Positions 37,185 through 44,106 of a DNA stretch of 64,000 nucleotides are shown one piece after another. Positions within the stretch are counted from its first letter, which is position 1. The number at the start of each line of letters is the position of its first letter. Under the pieces are notes generated by a model. It was not told where the DNA came from and ran no database searches. It saw only the letters and a program-made list of their open reading frames with translations. The DNA comes from Alicyclobacillus acidocaldarius subsp. acidocaldarius Tc-4-1 (GTDB lineage: Bacteria; Bacillota; Bacilli; Alicyclobacillales; Alicyclobacillaceae): assembly GCF_000219875.1 (NCBI RefSeq), contig NC_017167.1, forward strand, positions 1,761,572 through 1,825,571, written 5' to 3'. A program made the translations under genes and the position numbers.

Positions 37185-37312
37185 TTATCAGAACCCTCGC
37201 TTTCCACATGATCCTCTTCATGATATGTTCATCATGAAAATCGATCAGTGTGGCAATGGTGCCATAATCTCCTCTTCCTTCTTCCTCCTCTCTCTCTTTT
37301 TTAAGGGGGGGT

Positions 37313-37567
37313 GTATAGGTAAAGAGAAAAGTGCGTAGGTAGTGTGTAGGTATTGCTTAGGTGTGTGCTTAGGTAAGAATGGCGGTATGACGCGGTTTTT
37401 GGGGATTTGCTTAGGTAGAGGGTAGAGTGTAGATTTTGTTTTGTGGTAATGTAGATTTGCGTAGAACCTCTGACCTAAGCAAATCGTTTGGATCCGCGTC
37501 GTTATGCGATTTTTACCTAAGCAGGAACCTAAGCACACCCTAAGCAGTTCCTAAGCGCAACCTAAGC
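37313..37567. repeat. Iteron arrays, candidate replication origin
   Basis: Short repeats with core GCTTAGGT lie in two opposed clusters. Left cluster: GCGTAGGT 37333, GTGTAGGT 37344, GCTTAGGT 37355 and 37367 (steps of 11-12), plus one at 37409. Right cluster, reverse complement ACCTAAGC: 37473, 37515, 37527, CCCTAAGC 37538, TCCTAAGC 37549, ACCTAAGC 37560 (steps of 11-12). Between them is a T-rich stretch. It sits right upstream of the primase-helicase gene. The 11-base step equals about one helical turn, as in iteron origins. The right cluster runs into the 3' end of the next gene. Confidence 0.75.
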
Positions 37568-37884
37568 GATCGTTCAGTTTCTTCCAGTTTTCTTAGGGCT
37601 GCTGTGATTTTCCCTGCATTCGGAAGGAGCCATTGGCGTCGGAACTCTTCCCAATCCTCCTTTGTGTCAAACCCTCGTTTCGGGTCAATGGTCGGTTCGA
37701 TGCGGTAGTGTCCGTCTGTCAGAAACAATCGGCATCCTGCACATCGTGCGCCATTTAAGATCCAGCCAATTTCTTCATCATCCACAACTTTAGTTAGAAG
37801 AAGTTCCCACACATCATGATCAAGTGTGAGTTCAGACCGCGGATCCCAGCGCCAATCATGTGCATGCCAATCACTAATACCCAC
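37540..37884 (-). CDS. Hypothetical protein next to the iterons
   Basis: 114 residues as read from GTG 37884; a later start is possible because AGGAGG is only two bases away. RCAGCRLF is a possible metal pair, and the C-terminal residues ETERSLRLRLGT are encoded by iterons. Could be an origin-binding or regulatory protein, but nothing in the sequence proves it. Confidence 0.5.
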   Translation of the reverse strand: MGISDWHAHDWRWDPRSELTLDHDVWELLLTKVVDDEEIGWILNGARCAGCRLFLTDGHYRIEPTIDPKRGFDTKEDWEEFRRQWLLPNAGKITAALRKLEETERSLRLRLGTA

Positions 37885-38058
37885 CGCCTCCTTTCACCAT
37901 CTGCAATACAACCGATTCGATGGATCATTGTTGTCAACCATGTGGCGTCCCGACAGGCGCGAACGCGCCTGAAGCGCGGAACACTCGCCTTTGCCGTGTC
38001 CCAGATTTGCGCCTGCCGAACGCCACAGGCGGGCGGTGCCTCCGCCGCCCGGCGCAGC

Positions 38059-38115
38059 GCACGAACTGCTGGGACAACAGTGCGCCATTTGGCGCGTGAT
38101 TATTGCAGCTCGTGC
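38059..38115. ncRNA. Candidate branched RNA fold
   Basis: Outer arms GCACGAACTGC (38059-38069) and GCAGCTCGTGC (38105-38115) pair with one mismatch and enclose a perfect inner stem GCGCC ATTT GGCGC (38082-38095). No known family recognised. Confidence 0.35.
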
Positions 38116-38241
38116 ACCGGGCGGGGCAGCGGAGTGGCACGAACGTGTGCCGAGAGAAGACCTCTCTACTCACAGGTGTGCTGTAGGACAAACACACGTT
38201 CGCAAAAATCCCCAAGAACCCGCGCCACGACTGGGTTTGTT

Positions 38242-38291
38242 ATTTTCATCCAAACGAAATCTCGATCATGAAATTTTCGTATGGATGAAAT
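38242..38291. ncRNA. Candidate long hairpin
   Basis: Arms ATTTTCATCCAAACGAAAT (38242-38260) and, on the other side, sequence whose complement is ATTTCATCCATACGAAAAT (38272-38291), with an 11-base loop. Only one or two bulges and mismatches. A/T-rich, unlike its GC-rich surroundings. Confidence 0.4.
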
Positions 38292-38461
38292 GCATGAACA
38301 TAAACATCGTGCATATTCAGTTTTCAAGGTTCGGTCTAGCACCGCACATCGCCCAATGTTGCGAATCTCGTTGCGTTTGGCGATACGCTGGCGCCGAGGA
38401 CACCAAGGGCATCCTCTGCTGTTGCTTAAAGCGGGCGTCGTCAGACACCCGAGAGGGTTCG

Positions 38462-38526
38462 CGGTTCGCCCCTCCACTCTGTACCGAAGACCTTCGGTAC
38501 AGGGCGCAAGGGCGAAGCCTTGCGTT
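38462..38526 (-). ncRNA. Double-hairpin element, copy A
   Basis: Directly after the Bro-N gene stop on the minus strand: stem CGCAAGG with loop, then CTGTACCGAA paired with TTCGGTACAG (38479-38502), then GGAGGGGCGAA. The order stem, stem, G-rich tail with GGCGAA is shared with copies B, C and D. Confidence 0.55.
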
Positions 38527-38528
38527 GA

Positions 38529-39305
38529 CTATTCCTCTAGGTCGATTCGGTTCCCCATGAAATGCTTGGTTAGCATCTCACGCCCGCGTTCGTTATATCG
38601 AAACGCTTCAACCTGCTTGTTGCTGTATGGCGACTTGTCGAGTACGAACTTCCCAAATTCGTCGGTCTTTAATCCAAGTGCGTTCGCTGCGCGGCCAACT
38701 GCATTAGCCGATACACCAAGTTCCTCTGCAATTTCCGTCGCCGTATACAATCGCTCCGTCGTTGGAAGCGGAAGCATTTCACGTCCAGCAAGCAAATTTG
38801 CACTGAACGCAAGCAAACTCTCGATCGCCACATCCGACAGGCGATCTTTGAATCGATATGTCATGTCAAGGAGCAATTTCGCTTGGCGTGTCTTGGCGTT
38901 GAGCTCCATGATCATGATCCGCTTTTGCGCGATCTCATCCTGCTGTCTGCGCTCGGACGTCTTGTATTCGCCGGTTTTACGAATGGAAGGTAGGACTTCG
39001 TGATAAGTCCAACGCTTGAATTGTTCGGCTTGCTCCACGCGACTCGTAAAGATTAAGCGGTACAGGCCTGCCTCGTTAACAACAGCCATCTTCTGAGGAC
39101 CACCAGGGGTGTAAACAGTACTTACACCCTTTTCGTCGTCATCCAACCGCTCCAGTGCGGCGCGATTGTTAGAATGCCCCAACGCTTCACACACATCTTT
39201 TGCTACCCACCATGGCTGACCGTCAATGATAACAACTCGCACCTTGCGTCCTTGATACGTCAACTCCATCAGCGAACTGCTGTTTTCTGTGTCTGTTGGC
39301 TTCAT
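38529..39305 (-). CDS. Bro-N domain phage antirepressor
   Basis: 258 residues. The N-terminal Bro-N domain shows QPWWVAKDVCEALGHSNNRA, LDDDEKGVSTVYTPGG, VVNEAGLYRLIFTSR and FKRWTYHEVLPSIRKTGEY. The C-terminal half has a helix-turn-helix TATEIAEELGVSANAVGRAA. Such proteins act as antirepressors or DNA-binding regulators in temperate phages. Flanked on both sides by double-hairpin elements A and B. Confidence 0.88.
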   Translation of the reverse strand: MKPTDTENSSSLMELTYQGRKVRVVIIDGQPWWVAKDVCEALGHSNNRAALERLDDDEKGVSTVYTPGGPQKMAVVNEAGLYRLIFTSRVEQAEQFKRWTYHEVLPSIRKTGEYKTSERRQQDEIAQKRIMIMELNAKTRQAKLLLDMTYRFKDRLSDVAIESLLAFSANLLAGREMLPLPTTERLYTATEIAEELGVSANAVGRAANALGLKTDEFGKFVLDKSPYSNKQVEAFRYNERGREMLTKHFMGNRIDLEE

Positions 39306-39349
39306 AGAATCCCTCCCATCGATGTTAGGGAACGACCGACATCTGGAGG

Positions 39350-39427
39350 CTTCGCCCCTCCGCTCGACGCCGAATCGCTTCGGCGCCCGGCGCAGGGGCG
39401 CGCCCTGCGCGCTCTCTAGGCGTTGAC
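39350..39427 (-). ncRNA. Double-hairpin element, copy B
   Basis: Minus-strand order: GTCAACGC, stem GCGCAGGG with CCCCTGCGC, stem GCGCCGAA with TTCGGCGTC, then GGAGGGGCGAAGCC. Begins with the same GTCAACGC as copy A. Lies in the leader of the Bro-N gene. Confidence 0.55.
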
Positions 39428-39440
39428 AAAGGGAGGTTCA

Positions 39441-39700
39441 CCCACTGTAACAGTGGGCTATGGTGCCGGCTGTTTTCACCCGCTACCACGGCGGGCAGCG
39501 CACAACCGGCGAAGCGACCATGCCTTGCCATAGCCTGCCGAACCTGACCACGCCTCAGCCCGCCTCACCAAGCCATTCCAGACCCTACCCCACCGAGGCT
39601 TGCCGTGCCACACCCGGCCATGAACGTTGGAGCGGTTCTTCGCCGCCCCGACCCGCCTCCGAGACACCTCGGAGACACGTCGCGGAAGCGAAGCTTCCGC
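39441..39700 (-). ncRNA. Conserved noncoding unit C (double hairpin, pentamer run, 3' domain)
   Basis: Fills the gap between the RAMP-like gene and the Bro-N leader. In minus-strand sense: stems GCGGAAG/CTTCCGC (39682-39700) and CTCCGAG/CTCGGAG (39657-39674), then GGGGCGGCGAAG, the pentamer run, and a closing block containing GCTTCGCCGGTTG and CAGCCGG, ending with the hairpin CCCACTG TAA CAGTGGG (39441-39457). The same order and closing block occur in unit D, so the two are duplicates. No coding frame is conserved. Confidence 0.6.
39518..39622. repeat. Phased pentamer run CCNNN, 21 units
   Basis: Twenty-one consecutive 5-mers, 18 starting with CC on the plus strand (CCATG, CCTTG, CCATA, CCGAA, CCTGA, CCACG, CCTCA and so on). 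The phase is never lost although the other three bases vary, so this is not simple-sequence slippage alone. The opposite strand reads GGNNN-type repeats. Confidence 0.85.
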
Positions 39701-39709
39701 TCAAGGCAC

Positions 39710-40330
39710 TCACTCCACGTCGTCCTCCAACACCTTATACTCCACCACCTGAAATCTTCCAAACATTGGCCTATAATCTCCAATTCCAACCAACCTTCCC
39801 GCTTGAACCAGTAGGTCATAGAGCAGTTCCGGACTGATATATTCTGGAAGAAGACACTCAACTTGAAATTCAACTTCCCACCCTGGTAACAGCGCTGGAC
39901 GAACCCTGGTAACTCCCGCTCGTTGAACTAAAACACGGCGTCTATCAAGAAAGTCTGGTTGTGCTTTTCCCGTTGAAGCCAGCCACGGCGTCACGATAAA
40001 TGCAGCTTTAGATAAATCTGACATTGACTTTCTTGGCGAGCGAGGATCCTGCTTGAACTTCGCAGCGTTCGCTAGTGCCTGATGGAGATATGTAGCGGGA
40101 ACACAGATTTCTCCATCCTCGTTGCGGTAGAGATAAGCTTCTACATTATCGGTCTTCTTGGCAGAGCTACCCTTTGCAGCCTGCGCCTTGGCTTCGACGT
40201 CTTCACAATCCCATCGGTGAAATAACAGCGGAACCGTGCCCTTCAGCTTGACCGCCACCCGATACGGCAGTGCAAATTGAACGTTGTTTCCATCGACCGT
40301 GAGACCTATAATGGAGTTGGCAACTGACAT
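39710..40330 (-). CDS. RAMP-like phage protein of unknown function
   Basis: 206 residues. The C-terminal glycine-rich stretch GRLVGIGDYRPMFGRFQV resembles the G-rich loop that closes ferredoxin-like RAMP folds (Cas5/Cas6/Cas7 type). Middle contains EICVPATYLHQALANAAKF and a lysine-rich loop KGSSAKKTDN. It lies between the two duplicated noncoding units and downstream of the zinc-ribbon and nuclease genes. Nucleic-acid binding is a reasonable guess; RAMP relation is only a motif impression. Confidence 0.55.
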   Translation of the reverse strand: MSVANSIIGLTVDGNNVQFALPYRVAVKLKGTVPLLFHRWDCEDVEAKAQAAKGSSAKKTDNVEAYLYRNEDGEICVPATYLHQALANAAKFKQDPRSPRKSMSDLSKAAFIVTPWLASTGKAQPDFLDRRRVLVQRAGVTRVRPALLPGWEVEFQVECLLPEYISPELLYDLLVQAGRLVGIGDYRPMFGRFQVVEYKVLEDDVE

Positions 40331-40357
40331 TCGTCTTTCACCCTTTCGTTTAGGATG

Positions 40358-40608
40358 GAGCGGCGCGAACGCCGCTCTTTTGTTGTTCCCGGCTGATTTC
40401 AGACACTACCTCGGTGTCCAGCGCTCAACCGGGGAAGCGGCCATGCCTTGCCAAACCTCACCGCGGCTCACCCAACCAGGCCCGACCTCACCATGCCATG
40501 CCACGCCTCGCCTAGCCTGACCATGCCATAATTTATGGAGCGACTTGTTCGCCGCCCCACACCGCCTCCGAAGCATTCGGAAGCGTTGTGCGGAGGCGAA
40601 CCCTCCGC
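40358..40608 (-). ncRNA. Conserved noncoding unit D (double hairpin, pentamer run, 3' domain)
   Basis: Starts two bases after the stop of the zinc-ribbon gene. Stems GCGGAGG/CCTCCGC (40590-40608) and CTTCCGAA/TTCGGAG (40566-40583), G-rich tail GGGGCGGCGAAC, pentamer run, closing block with GCTTCCCCGGTTG and CAGCCGG, and a perfect terminal hairpin GAGCGGCG CGAA CGCCGCTC (40358-40377). Duplicate of unit C. Confidence 0.6.
40441..40530. repeat. Phased pentamer run CCNNN, 18 units
   Basis: Eighteen consecutive 5-mers, 17 beginning CC (CCATG, CCTTG, CCAAA, CCTCA, CCGCG, then GCTCA, CCCAA, CCAGG and on to CCATA). The first two units match those of the other run. Same phase throughout. Confidence 0.85.
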
Positions 40609-40609
40609 A

Positions 40610-41209
40610 TCACGCCTGCGCAGCCTGAGCGGTTTCCTCCGTCGCACTCGGTTGCGCGTCGGAAACGCCGTCCACCGCCAAGTAATCGGAGATTTCAACC
40701 GAGATTGACCGGTGCTTCGCCTCAAGCTCCTTTCCAATTTTCAACACTCGCGCCTTCTCCAACGGCGTTAGCTCTCTAACAATCTTTGGTGCAGTGAGTT
40801 GACTCCAAGTCATCGCGCCGTTTCTACGAACTTCCAACGATAGTTCAATCAAATAACTCGATACCAATTGACCTCTGAATTTGATTGCACTTACAAATTT
40901 ATCCCAAGCCTTATGCGACGACGGCGGCAAGTTTACAATCGCCGGAATCGCGCTGTCGCCTTCCAAAACATAGAGCCTGCGAATCGTCTTACACGCTTTT
41001 CCTCTTCCTCCGTTTGGATCCGTCCCAAAAACGTTATATGGACAGGATTCGCACTTTCGGAAGCAAGTGATTCCGTTCTCATCTAGATACTTTCCGACTC
41101 GCCCATCATGAGAACTGCAAAGCGGCAGCGAACTTTCTCCTTCGGACTGTGGCGTGAACAAAACCCGAGCGGTGTGAAAATATGGAACTTTTACTTGGAG
41201 TTTTTGCAC
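40610..41209 (-). CDS. Phage zinc-ribbon protein, possible ssDNA-binding or annealing partner
   Basis: 199 residues. CFRKCESCPYNVF followed by GRGKACKTIRRLYVLEGDSA is a pattern seen in phage proteins encoded near recombination nucleases. Later part: HKAWDKFVSAIKFRGQLVSS. Overlaps the start of the 78-residue gene upstream by 19 bases; followed at once by unit D. Function by context only. Confidence 0.6.
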   Translation of the reverse strand: MQKLQVKVPYFHTARVLFTPQSEGESSLPLCSSHDGRVGKYLDENGITCFRKCESCPYNVFGTDPNGGRGKACKTIRRLYVLEGDSAIPAIVNLPPSSHKAWDKFVSAIKFRGQLVSSYLIELSLEVRRNGAMTWSQLTAPKIVRELTPLEKARVLKIGKELEAKHRSISVEISDYLAVDGVSDAQPSATEETAQAAQA

Positions 41210-41427
41210 AATTTCTCCGGTTGCCTCATTTTGGAAGGCGCCTGCCGCCCCAACGATCCGAAACGAACCGGAACAATCTCAGCTTCCGCCTCAAGCTGCG
41301 CAGCCTCTTCCTGAAGCTTTGCGTACTCTTCCAACGTGATCCCATTCGCTTCGAGTTCCTGCGCCTGCTGAACTGTGAGACCAAGCTTCCTCAGAAGTTC
41401 CTCGTCAAACTGAACCGGCAGTGTCAT
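41191..41427 (-). CDS. Small coiled-coil protein
   Basis: 78 residues: VQQAQELEANGITLEEYAKLQEE-type helix (split here: VQQAQELEANG, ITLEEYAKLQEEAAQLEAE). AGGAGG before the start. No family recognised. Confidence 0.55.
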   Translation of the reverse strand: MTLPVQFDEELLRKLGLTVQQAQELEANGITLEEYAKLQEEAAQLEAEAEIVPVRFGSLGRQAPSKMRQPEKLCKNSK

Positions 41428-41461
41428 TGTCCATTCCTCCTTGTTTCGTTGGAATTCGTTG

Positions 41462-42391
41462 TTAAGCTGTCTCGATACTCAGTTCATCGTGTTGTTGCGT
41501 TGACAAGAAATACAGTGACTCTCTTGCACCTTCCACATTTAAGCAAAGTGGAAGGAACGGGCACCCACCGTATTGGTGGCAATTGGCGGTGTTGTGACGA
41601 ACCACACCCGAACGCGCTTGCCAATTGCGTTCCAAGCACTCCATCCAAAGTTCGCTTTCAAACTGTTTGATCTGTTCTGGGGCTCGGATCACCTCGTCTT
41701 CTGACAAGTACTTGTCGGGGTTCGACTCGTACTCCGCCAGGAGCCGGTCCCGGAAGTCCTCCCAGGTTTCCACCACCTCTCCGTTGCGCCGTTTGGGTTC
41801 CATGCGGCTCTTCTGCACAGCTCTCACGATTGCACCTGCAATCGGCCTGTCGAAGACCCGCGACGCAGCATATACATATAATGTTAATTGTTGGGACATA
41901 CCGTAACTCTGTTTGAACTGTTCGATGGAGGCCGTGGTCTTGTTCTCAAGAATCCACAGGTTTCCATGTTCATCTTCGCAAATCCCATCGATCTTTCCGC
42001 CCAGCGCGTACTTTCTCGACTTGTGCCCGGTGGCGGGATTCAAGATTGGAATTTCAAACTCTCTCTCAACCGCTACCAACCGTCGCGGTTTGAAATGTCG
42101 AACTGCGAACCGAATCATGCATTCGGTGCGGATGCGCTCAAGCTGGAGTTTGTACCGCTCCTCTTCACTCTCCGGTCGGATCCAGTCCAACGTCTCCAAG
42201 CCCGTCCTCACCGCACCGTCCTCGTCAACCTCGCCCCGCTGCCACAACTCCAACCCCCGATGCCACGCGCTTCCAATTGAGAGCGCCCAGGAGACCTCGC
42301 GCGGGCGAAGCCGCTCCACGTACCACAACCATTCCTTCGTTGGGCACGTCTGCCGCATCGTGATGCGGCTGTGTGTCAGTAGTTCCACCAT
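41462..42391 (-). CDS. PD-(D/E)XK nuclease, RecB/Cas4-like with Fe-S cysteines
   Basis: 309 residues. H44 in GSAWHRGLE, E110 in VAVEREFEIP, D135 in GGKIDGI and E149-x-K151 in LWILENKT form the RecB-type active site, with a QxxxY motif at about 168-172. C16 plus CHQYGGCPFLPLC at the C-terminus give four cysteines as in Cas4 and AddB [4Fe-4S] nucleases. Probably the 5'-3' resection nuclease of the element's recombination system, together with the zinc-ribbon and RAMP-like proteins. Confidence 0.88.
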   Translation of the reverse strand: MVELLTHSRITMRQTCPTKEWLWYVERLRPREVSWALSIGSAWHRGLELWQRGEVDEDGAVRTGLETLDWIRPESEEERYKLQLERIRTECMIRFAVRHFKPRRLVAVEREFEIPILNPATGHKSRKYALGGKIDGICEDEHGNLWILENKTTASIEQFKQSYGMSQQLTLYVYAASRVFDRPIAGAIVRAVQKSRMEPKRRNGEVVETWEDFRDRLLAEYESNPDKYLSEDEVIRAPEQIKQFESELWMECLERNWQARSGVVRHNTANCHQYGGCPFLPLCLNVEGARESLYFLSTQQHDELSIETA

Positions 42392-42476
42392 TTTTTACGC
42401 CCTCCCCTTGCCAACGCCCGAGCTTCGTGCTAGAATCTGTGGTGCGCTGTGCGTATTGTTCTACTGCCTGTTCCCA

Positions 42477-42695
42477 TCAGGCGTTCTCTTTTTGCACCTC
42501 GATTTCGTCTTCCCCAATGATCTCCGTCGACTCCCAGCATTCCGAACAGAACCAAGATGCCCCGTCCTGAATGGCGGTGTCCTCATCGAGCACGTCTCCG
42601 CAGCACTCGCATTCCAGAACCTCGTCCTCATCATCGAAGCTCCACAGTGCCGCGTCTTCTTCGGGCGTCATCAACTTCCACTGATCGTAAGTCAT
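42477..42695 (-). CDS. Small zinc-finger protein
   Basis: 72 residues from MTYDQWKLMTPEEDAALWSF; ECECCGDVL and WFCSECWES make a four-cysteine knuckle. Start ATG overlaps the previous stop. No family recognised. Confidence 0.65.
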   Translation of the reverse strand: MTYDQWKLMTPEEDAALWSFDDEDEVLECECCGDVLDEDTAIQDGASWFCSECWESTEIIGEDEIEVQKENA

Positions 42696-42808
42696 GCCAC
42701 CTCGACCTCCTCGTGAAGTGCTTCGAGATCCGCGATGGTGTACCGCGCGCGGTCCGGGTCGTTCCGGTCGCCGTCGCACAGTTTGGAGATGATGTACTCA
42801 TACAGCAT
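42692..42808 (-). CDS. 38-residue acidic protein
   Basis: Frame MLYEYIISKLCDGDRNDPDR then RYTIADLEALHEEVEVA, its stop overlapping the next ATG (ATGA). It fits exactly between two coupled small genes. Confidence 0.5.
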   Translation of the reverse strand: MLYEYIISKLCDGDRNDPDRARYTIADLEALHEEVEVA

Positions 42809-42965
42809 GGTTCGTTGCCTCCTTCAACTCACGAATCATCCGCTGGAATGTGATCTCCGTCTGAACTCCCCAAGGACTCTCGAATTGGCTTGCAAACTTC
42901 GCCGCCGCTTCGAACTCCCCAATAAGCTCGTTTGCGAAGGTGATGTCATGTGTGGTGACGATCAC
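42798..42965 (-). CDS. 55-residue small protein
   Basis: GTG 42965 overlaps the repressor stop as GTGA and follows AAAGGAG by eight or nine bases. Reads MIVTTHDITFANELIGEFEA, ending IRELKEATNHAV. Second gene of the early operon. No family recognised. Confidence 0.55.
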   Translation of the reverse strand: MIVTTHDITFANELIGEFEAAAKFASQFESPWGVQTEITFQRMIRELKEATNHAV

Positions 42966-43189
42966 TGGGGTTGCTCCTTTCTTGCTTTGTCTGTTTGCGA
43001 TGTCAAAAGTTCCGAAATTGGAACGTTTAGCGCATCAGCCAAACGTTCTAACGTATCGATGGCAGGCTGAACTGCACCCGATTCAAACTGGCTGATTGCC
43101 GATTGCACAACCCCCACTCTCTTCGCAAGCGCCGCCTGGCTTAACCCTCGTTCATTGCGGATTCTTTGCAACGCTTGCGCGTTGAACAT
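42962..43189 (-). CDS. XRE-family regulator (Cro-like), first gene of the early operon
   Basis: 75 residues: helix-turn-helix NERGLSQAALAKRVGVVQSAISQFESG (helix 2 and 3 within residues 13-38) and IDTLERLADALNVPISELL. Transcribed leftward from the TTGACA promoter at 43.2 kb, divergent from another repressor. Position matches Cro. Confidence 0.85.
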   Translation of the reverse strand: MFNAQALQRIRNERGLSQAALAKRVGVVQSAISQFESGAVQPAIDTLERLADALNVPISELLTSQTDKARKEQPQ

Positions 43190-43212
43190 TCAATTCACTC
43201 CCTTCGCTTATT

Positions 43213-43307
43213 ATCTTATTAGCATTACTCATCGATGTCAAGAGTGACACTAATTTTTGTTGTCTTCTTTTTTGGCGCTTGTGTAGGATTGAATTAGTGT
43301 TACTGAT
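43213..43307. promoter_or_regulatory. Divergent operator-promoter region 1
   Basis: Minus-strand promoter TTGACA (43236-43241) 17 bases from TAAGAT (43213-43218). Three related sites with consensus ATTAGyrTyACT: 43218-43232, 43241-43254 (reverse orientation) and 43293-43307. Two of them flank the promoter spacer and the third lies before the rightward repressor. Confidence 0.7.
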
Positions 43308-43324
43308 GGAAGGGGAGCCGTGCA

Positions 43325-43642
43325 GTGTTTGATGTGGGTGCTCGCTTGCGCTCCCTTCGTATGGCAGCCGGATTAACAACCAAACAGCTTGCTGAAGCCG
43401 TCGGCGTTCACCAGTCCTTCATCAGTCAAGTCGAGAACAACGCCAGCGGAATCAAACTGCAGACGTTGGAATCGATCTGCGATTTTCTAGGGATTTCTTT
43501 AGCCGAATTCTTTAGCGATCATTCTCCTAACGAACTACCAACTGACCTTTTGCAACTGATGCGAGCAGCCAGCAATCTAACGGTCGATCAACGTGTTCAA
43601 CTCACCAAATTCCTAGAGAGTCTGGGTTCTTCGAAGGAGTGA
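43325..43642 (+). CDS. XRE-family repressor (CI-like)
   Basis: 105 residues, GTG start after GGGGAG. LRMAAGLTTKQLAEAVGVHQ and SFISQVENNASGIK form the HTH; the tail LTVDQRVQLTKFLESLGSSK may dimerise. Divergent from the Cro-like gene; coupled to the following gene. Confidence 0.85.
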   Translation: MFDVGARLRSLRMAAGLTTKQLAEAVGVHQSFISQVENNASGIKLQTLESICDFLGISLAEFFSDHSPNELPTDLLQLMRAASNLTVDQRVQLTKFLESLGSSKE

Positions 43643-43647
43643 TCCCC

Positions 43648-43965
43648 TTGCCCGAAACCCGCGACCAATCCGTAAACGAGATCTTTTCTCGCTTCGTTGG
43701 GCGGCAGGTTCGTGCGCACTTACAATTCCATGAGGATCATGCAGTCCTTGAATTCGATACAGTTATTGGTCACGTGACTACAGGTGAAGACGGTCTGCAC
43801 CTCATTCACTTGGATAAAGGCGTCTTCTGCATACCAAAAGGTGAAATCGTGTCATCATCCCCTGTCCACTTCATGATTCGAGGAAAACATTGGAATTTAT
43901 TCGTTACACTTTGGCGAGGTTCTGAGCCTTATCCGGATGTTTCATGCACAACACCGCAAATTTGA
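43648..43965 (+). CDS. Hypothetical protein, paralogue 1 of a duplicated pair
   Basis: 106 residues from TTG 43648, eight bases after AAGGAG; a GTG three codons earlier overlaps the repressor stop. Begins LPETRDQSVNEIFSRFVGRQ; beta-rich (VLEFDTVIGHVTTGEDGLHL). The ribosome site and first codons are nearly identical to those of the gene at 44107. Function unknown; cotranscribed with the repressor. Confidence 0.6.
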   Translation: MPETRDQSVNEIFSRFVGRQVRAHLQFHEDHAVLEFDTVIGHVTTGEDGLHLIHLDKGVFCIPKGEIVSSSPVHFMIRGKHWNLFVTLWRGSEPYPDVSCTTPQI

Positions 43966-44086
43966 TCGTGTTGATGATCTCCTGAACCTGTGGAAACTCA
44001 ATGTGCTTGCTCAGGAGTTGAATGCTGCGTTCGTAGAGGACGATCAAATCCTCGTTTGCTAGGTTCTGTGCAACCATGAGTCCCAT
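43904..44086 (-). CDS. Possible 60-residue protein opposite to the paralogue pair
   Basis: MVAQNLANEDLIVLYERSIQ then LLSKHIEFPQVQEIINTIKF; coherent helical protein with GGGATGGG upstream. Overlaps the end of paralogue 1 on the other strand. May be real or chance. Confidence 0.35.
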   Translation of the reverse strand: MGLMVAQNLANEDLIVLYERSIQLLSKHIEFPQVQEIINTIKFAVLCMKHPDKAQNLAKV

Positions 44087-44106
44087 CCCTTTAAGGAGTG
44101 ATTCCC

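Larger units (their letters stand above)
37885..38528. other. Long noncoding region with several predicted hairpins
   Basis: About 640 bases without a credible gene in an element where genes otherwise overlap. Notable folds: GGCGCG AAC GCGCC near 37960; a branched fold 38059-38115; a 19-base imperfect hairpin 38242-38291; and a double hairpin 38462-38526. Could be a structured RNA gene, an untranslated leader, or part of the origin. Confidence 0.5.

Noticed and set aside
37245-37538. Open frame across the iterons
   Set aside because: Composition follows the repeats (low-complexity basic peptide); no ribosome site.
37313-37567. Possible CRISPR array
   Set aside because: Repeats are only 8 bases, on 11-12 base steps and in both orientations, with no uniform spacers and no repeat of 24 or more bases; iterons fit better.
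39518-40530. Pentamer runs as a coding repeat
   Set aside because: A 5-base period changes frame at every unit, both strands contain stops or incoherent protein, and the two copies do not keep a common reading frame.
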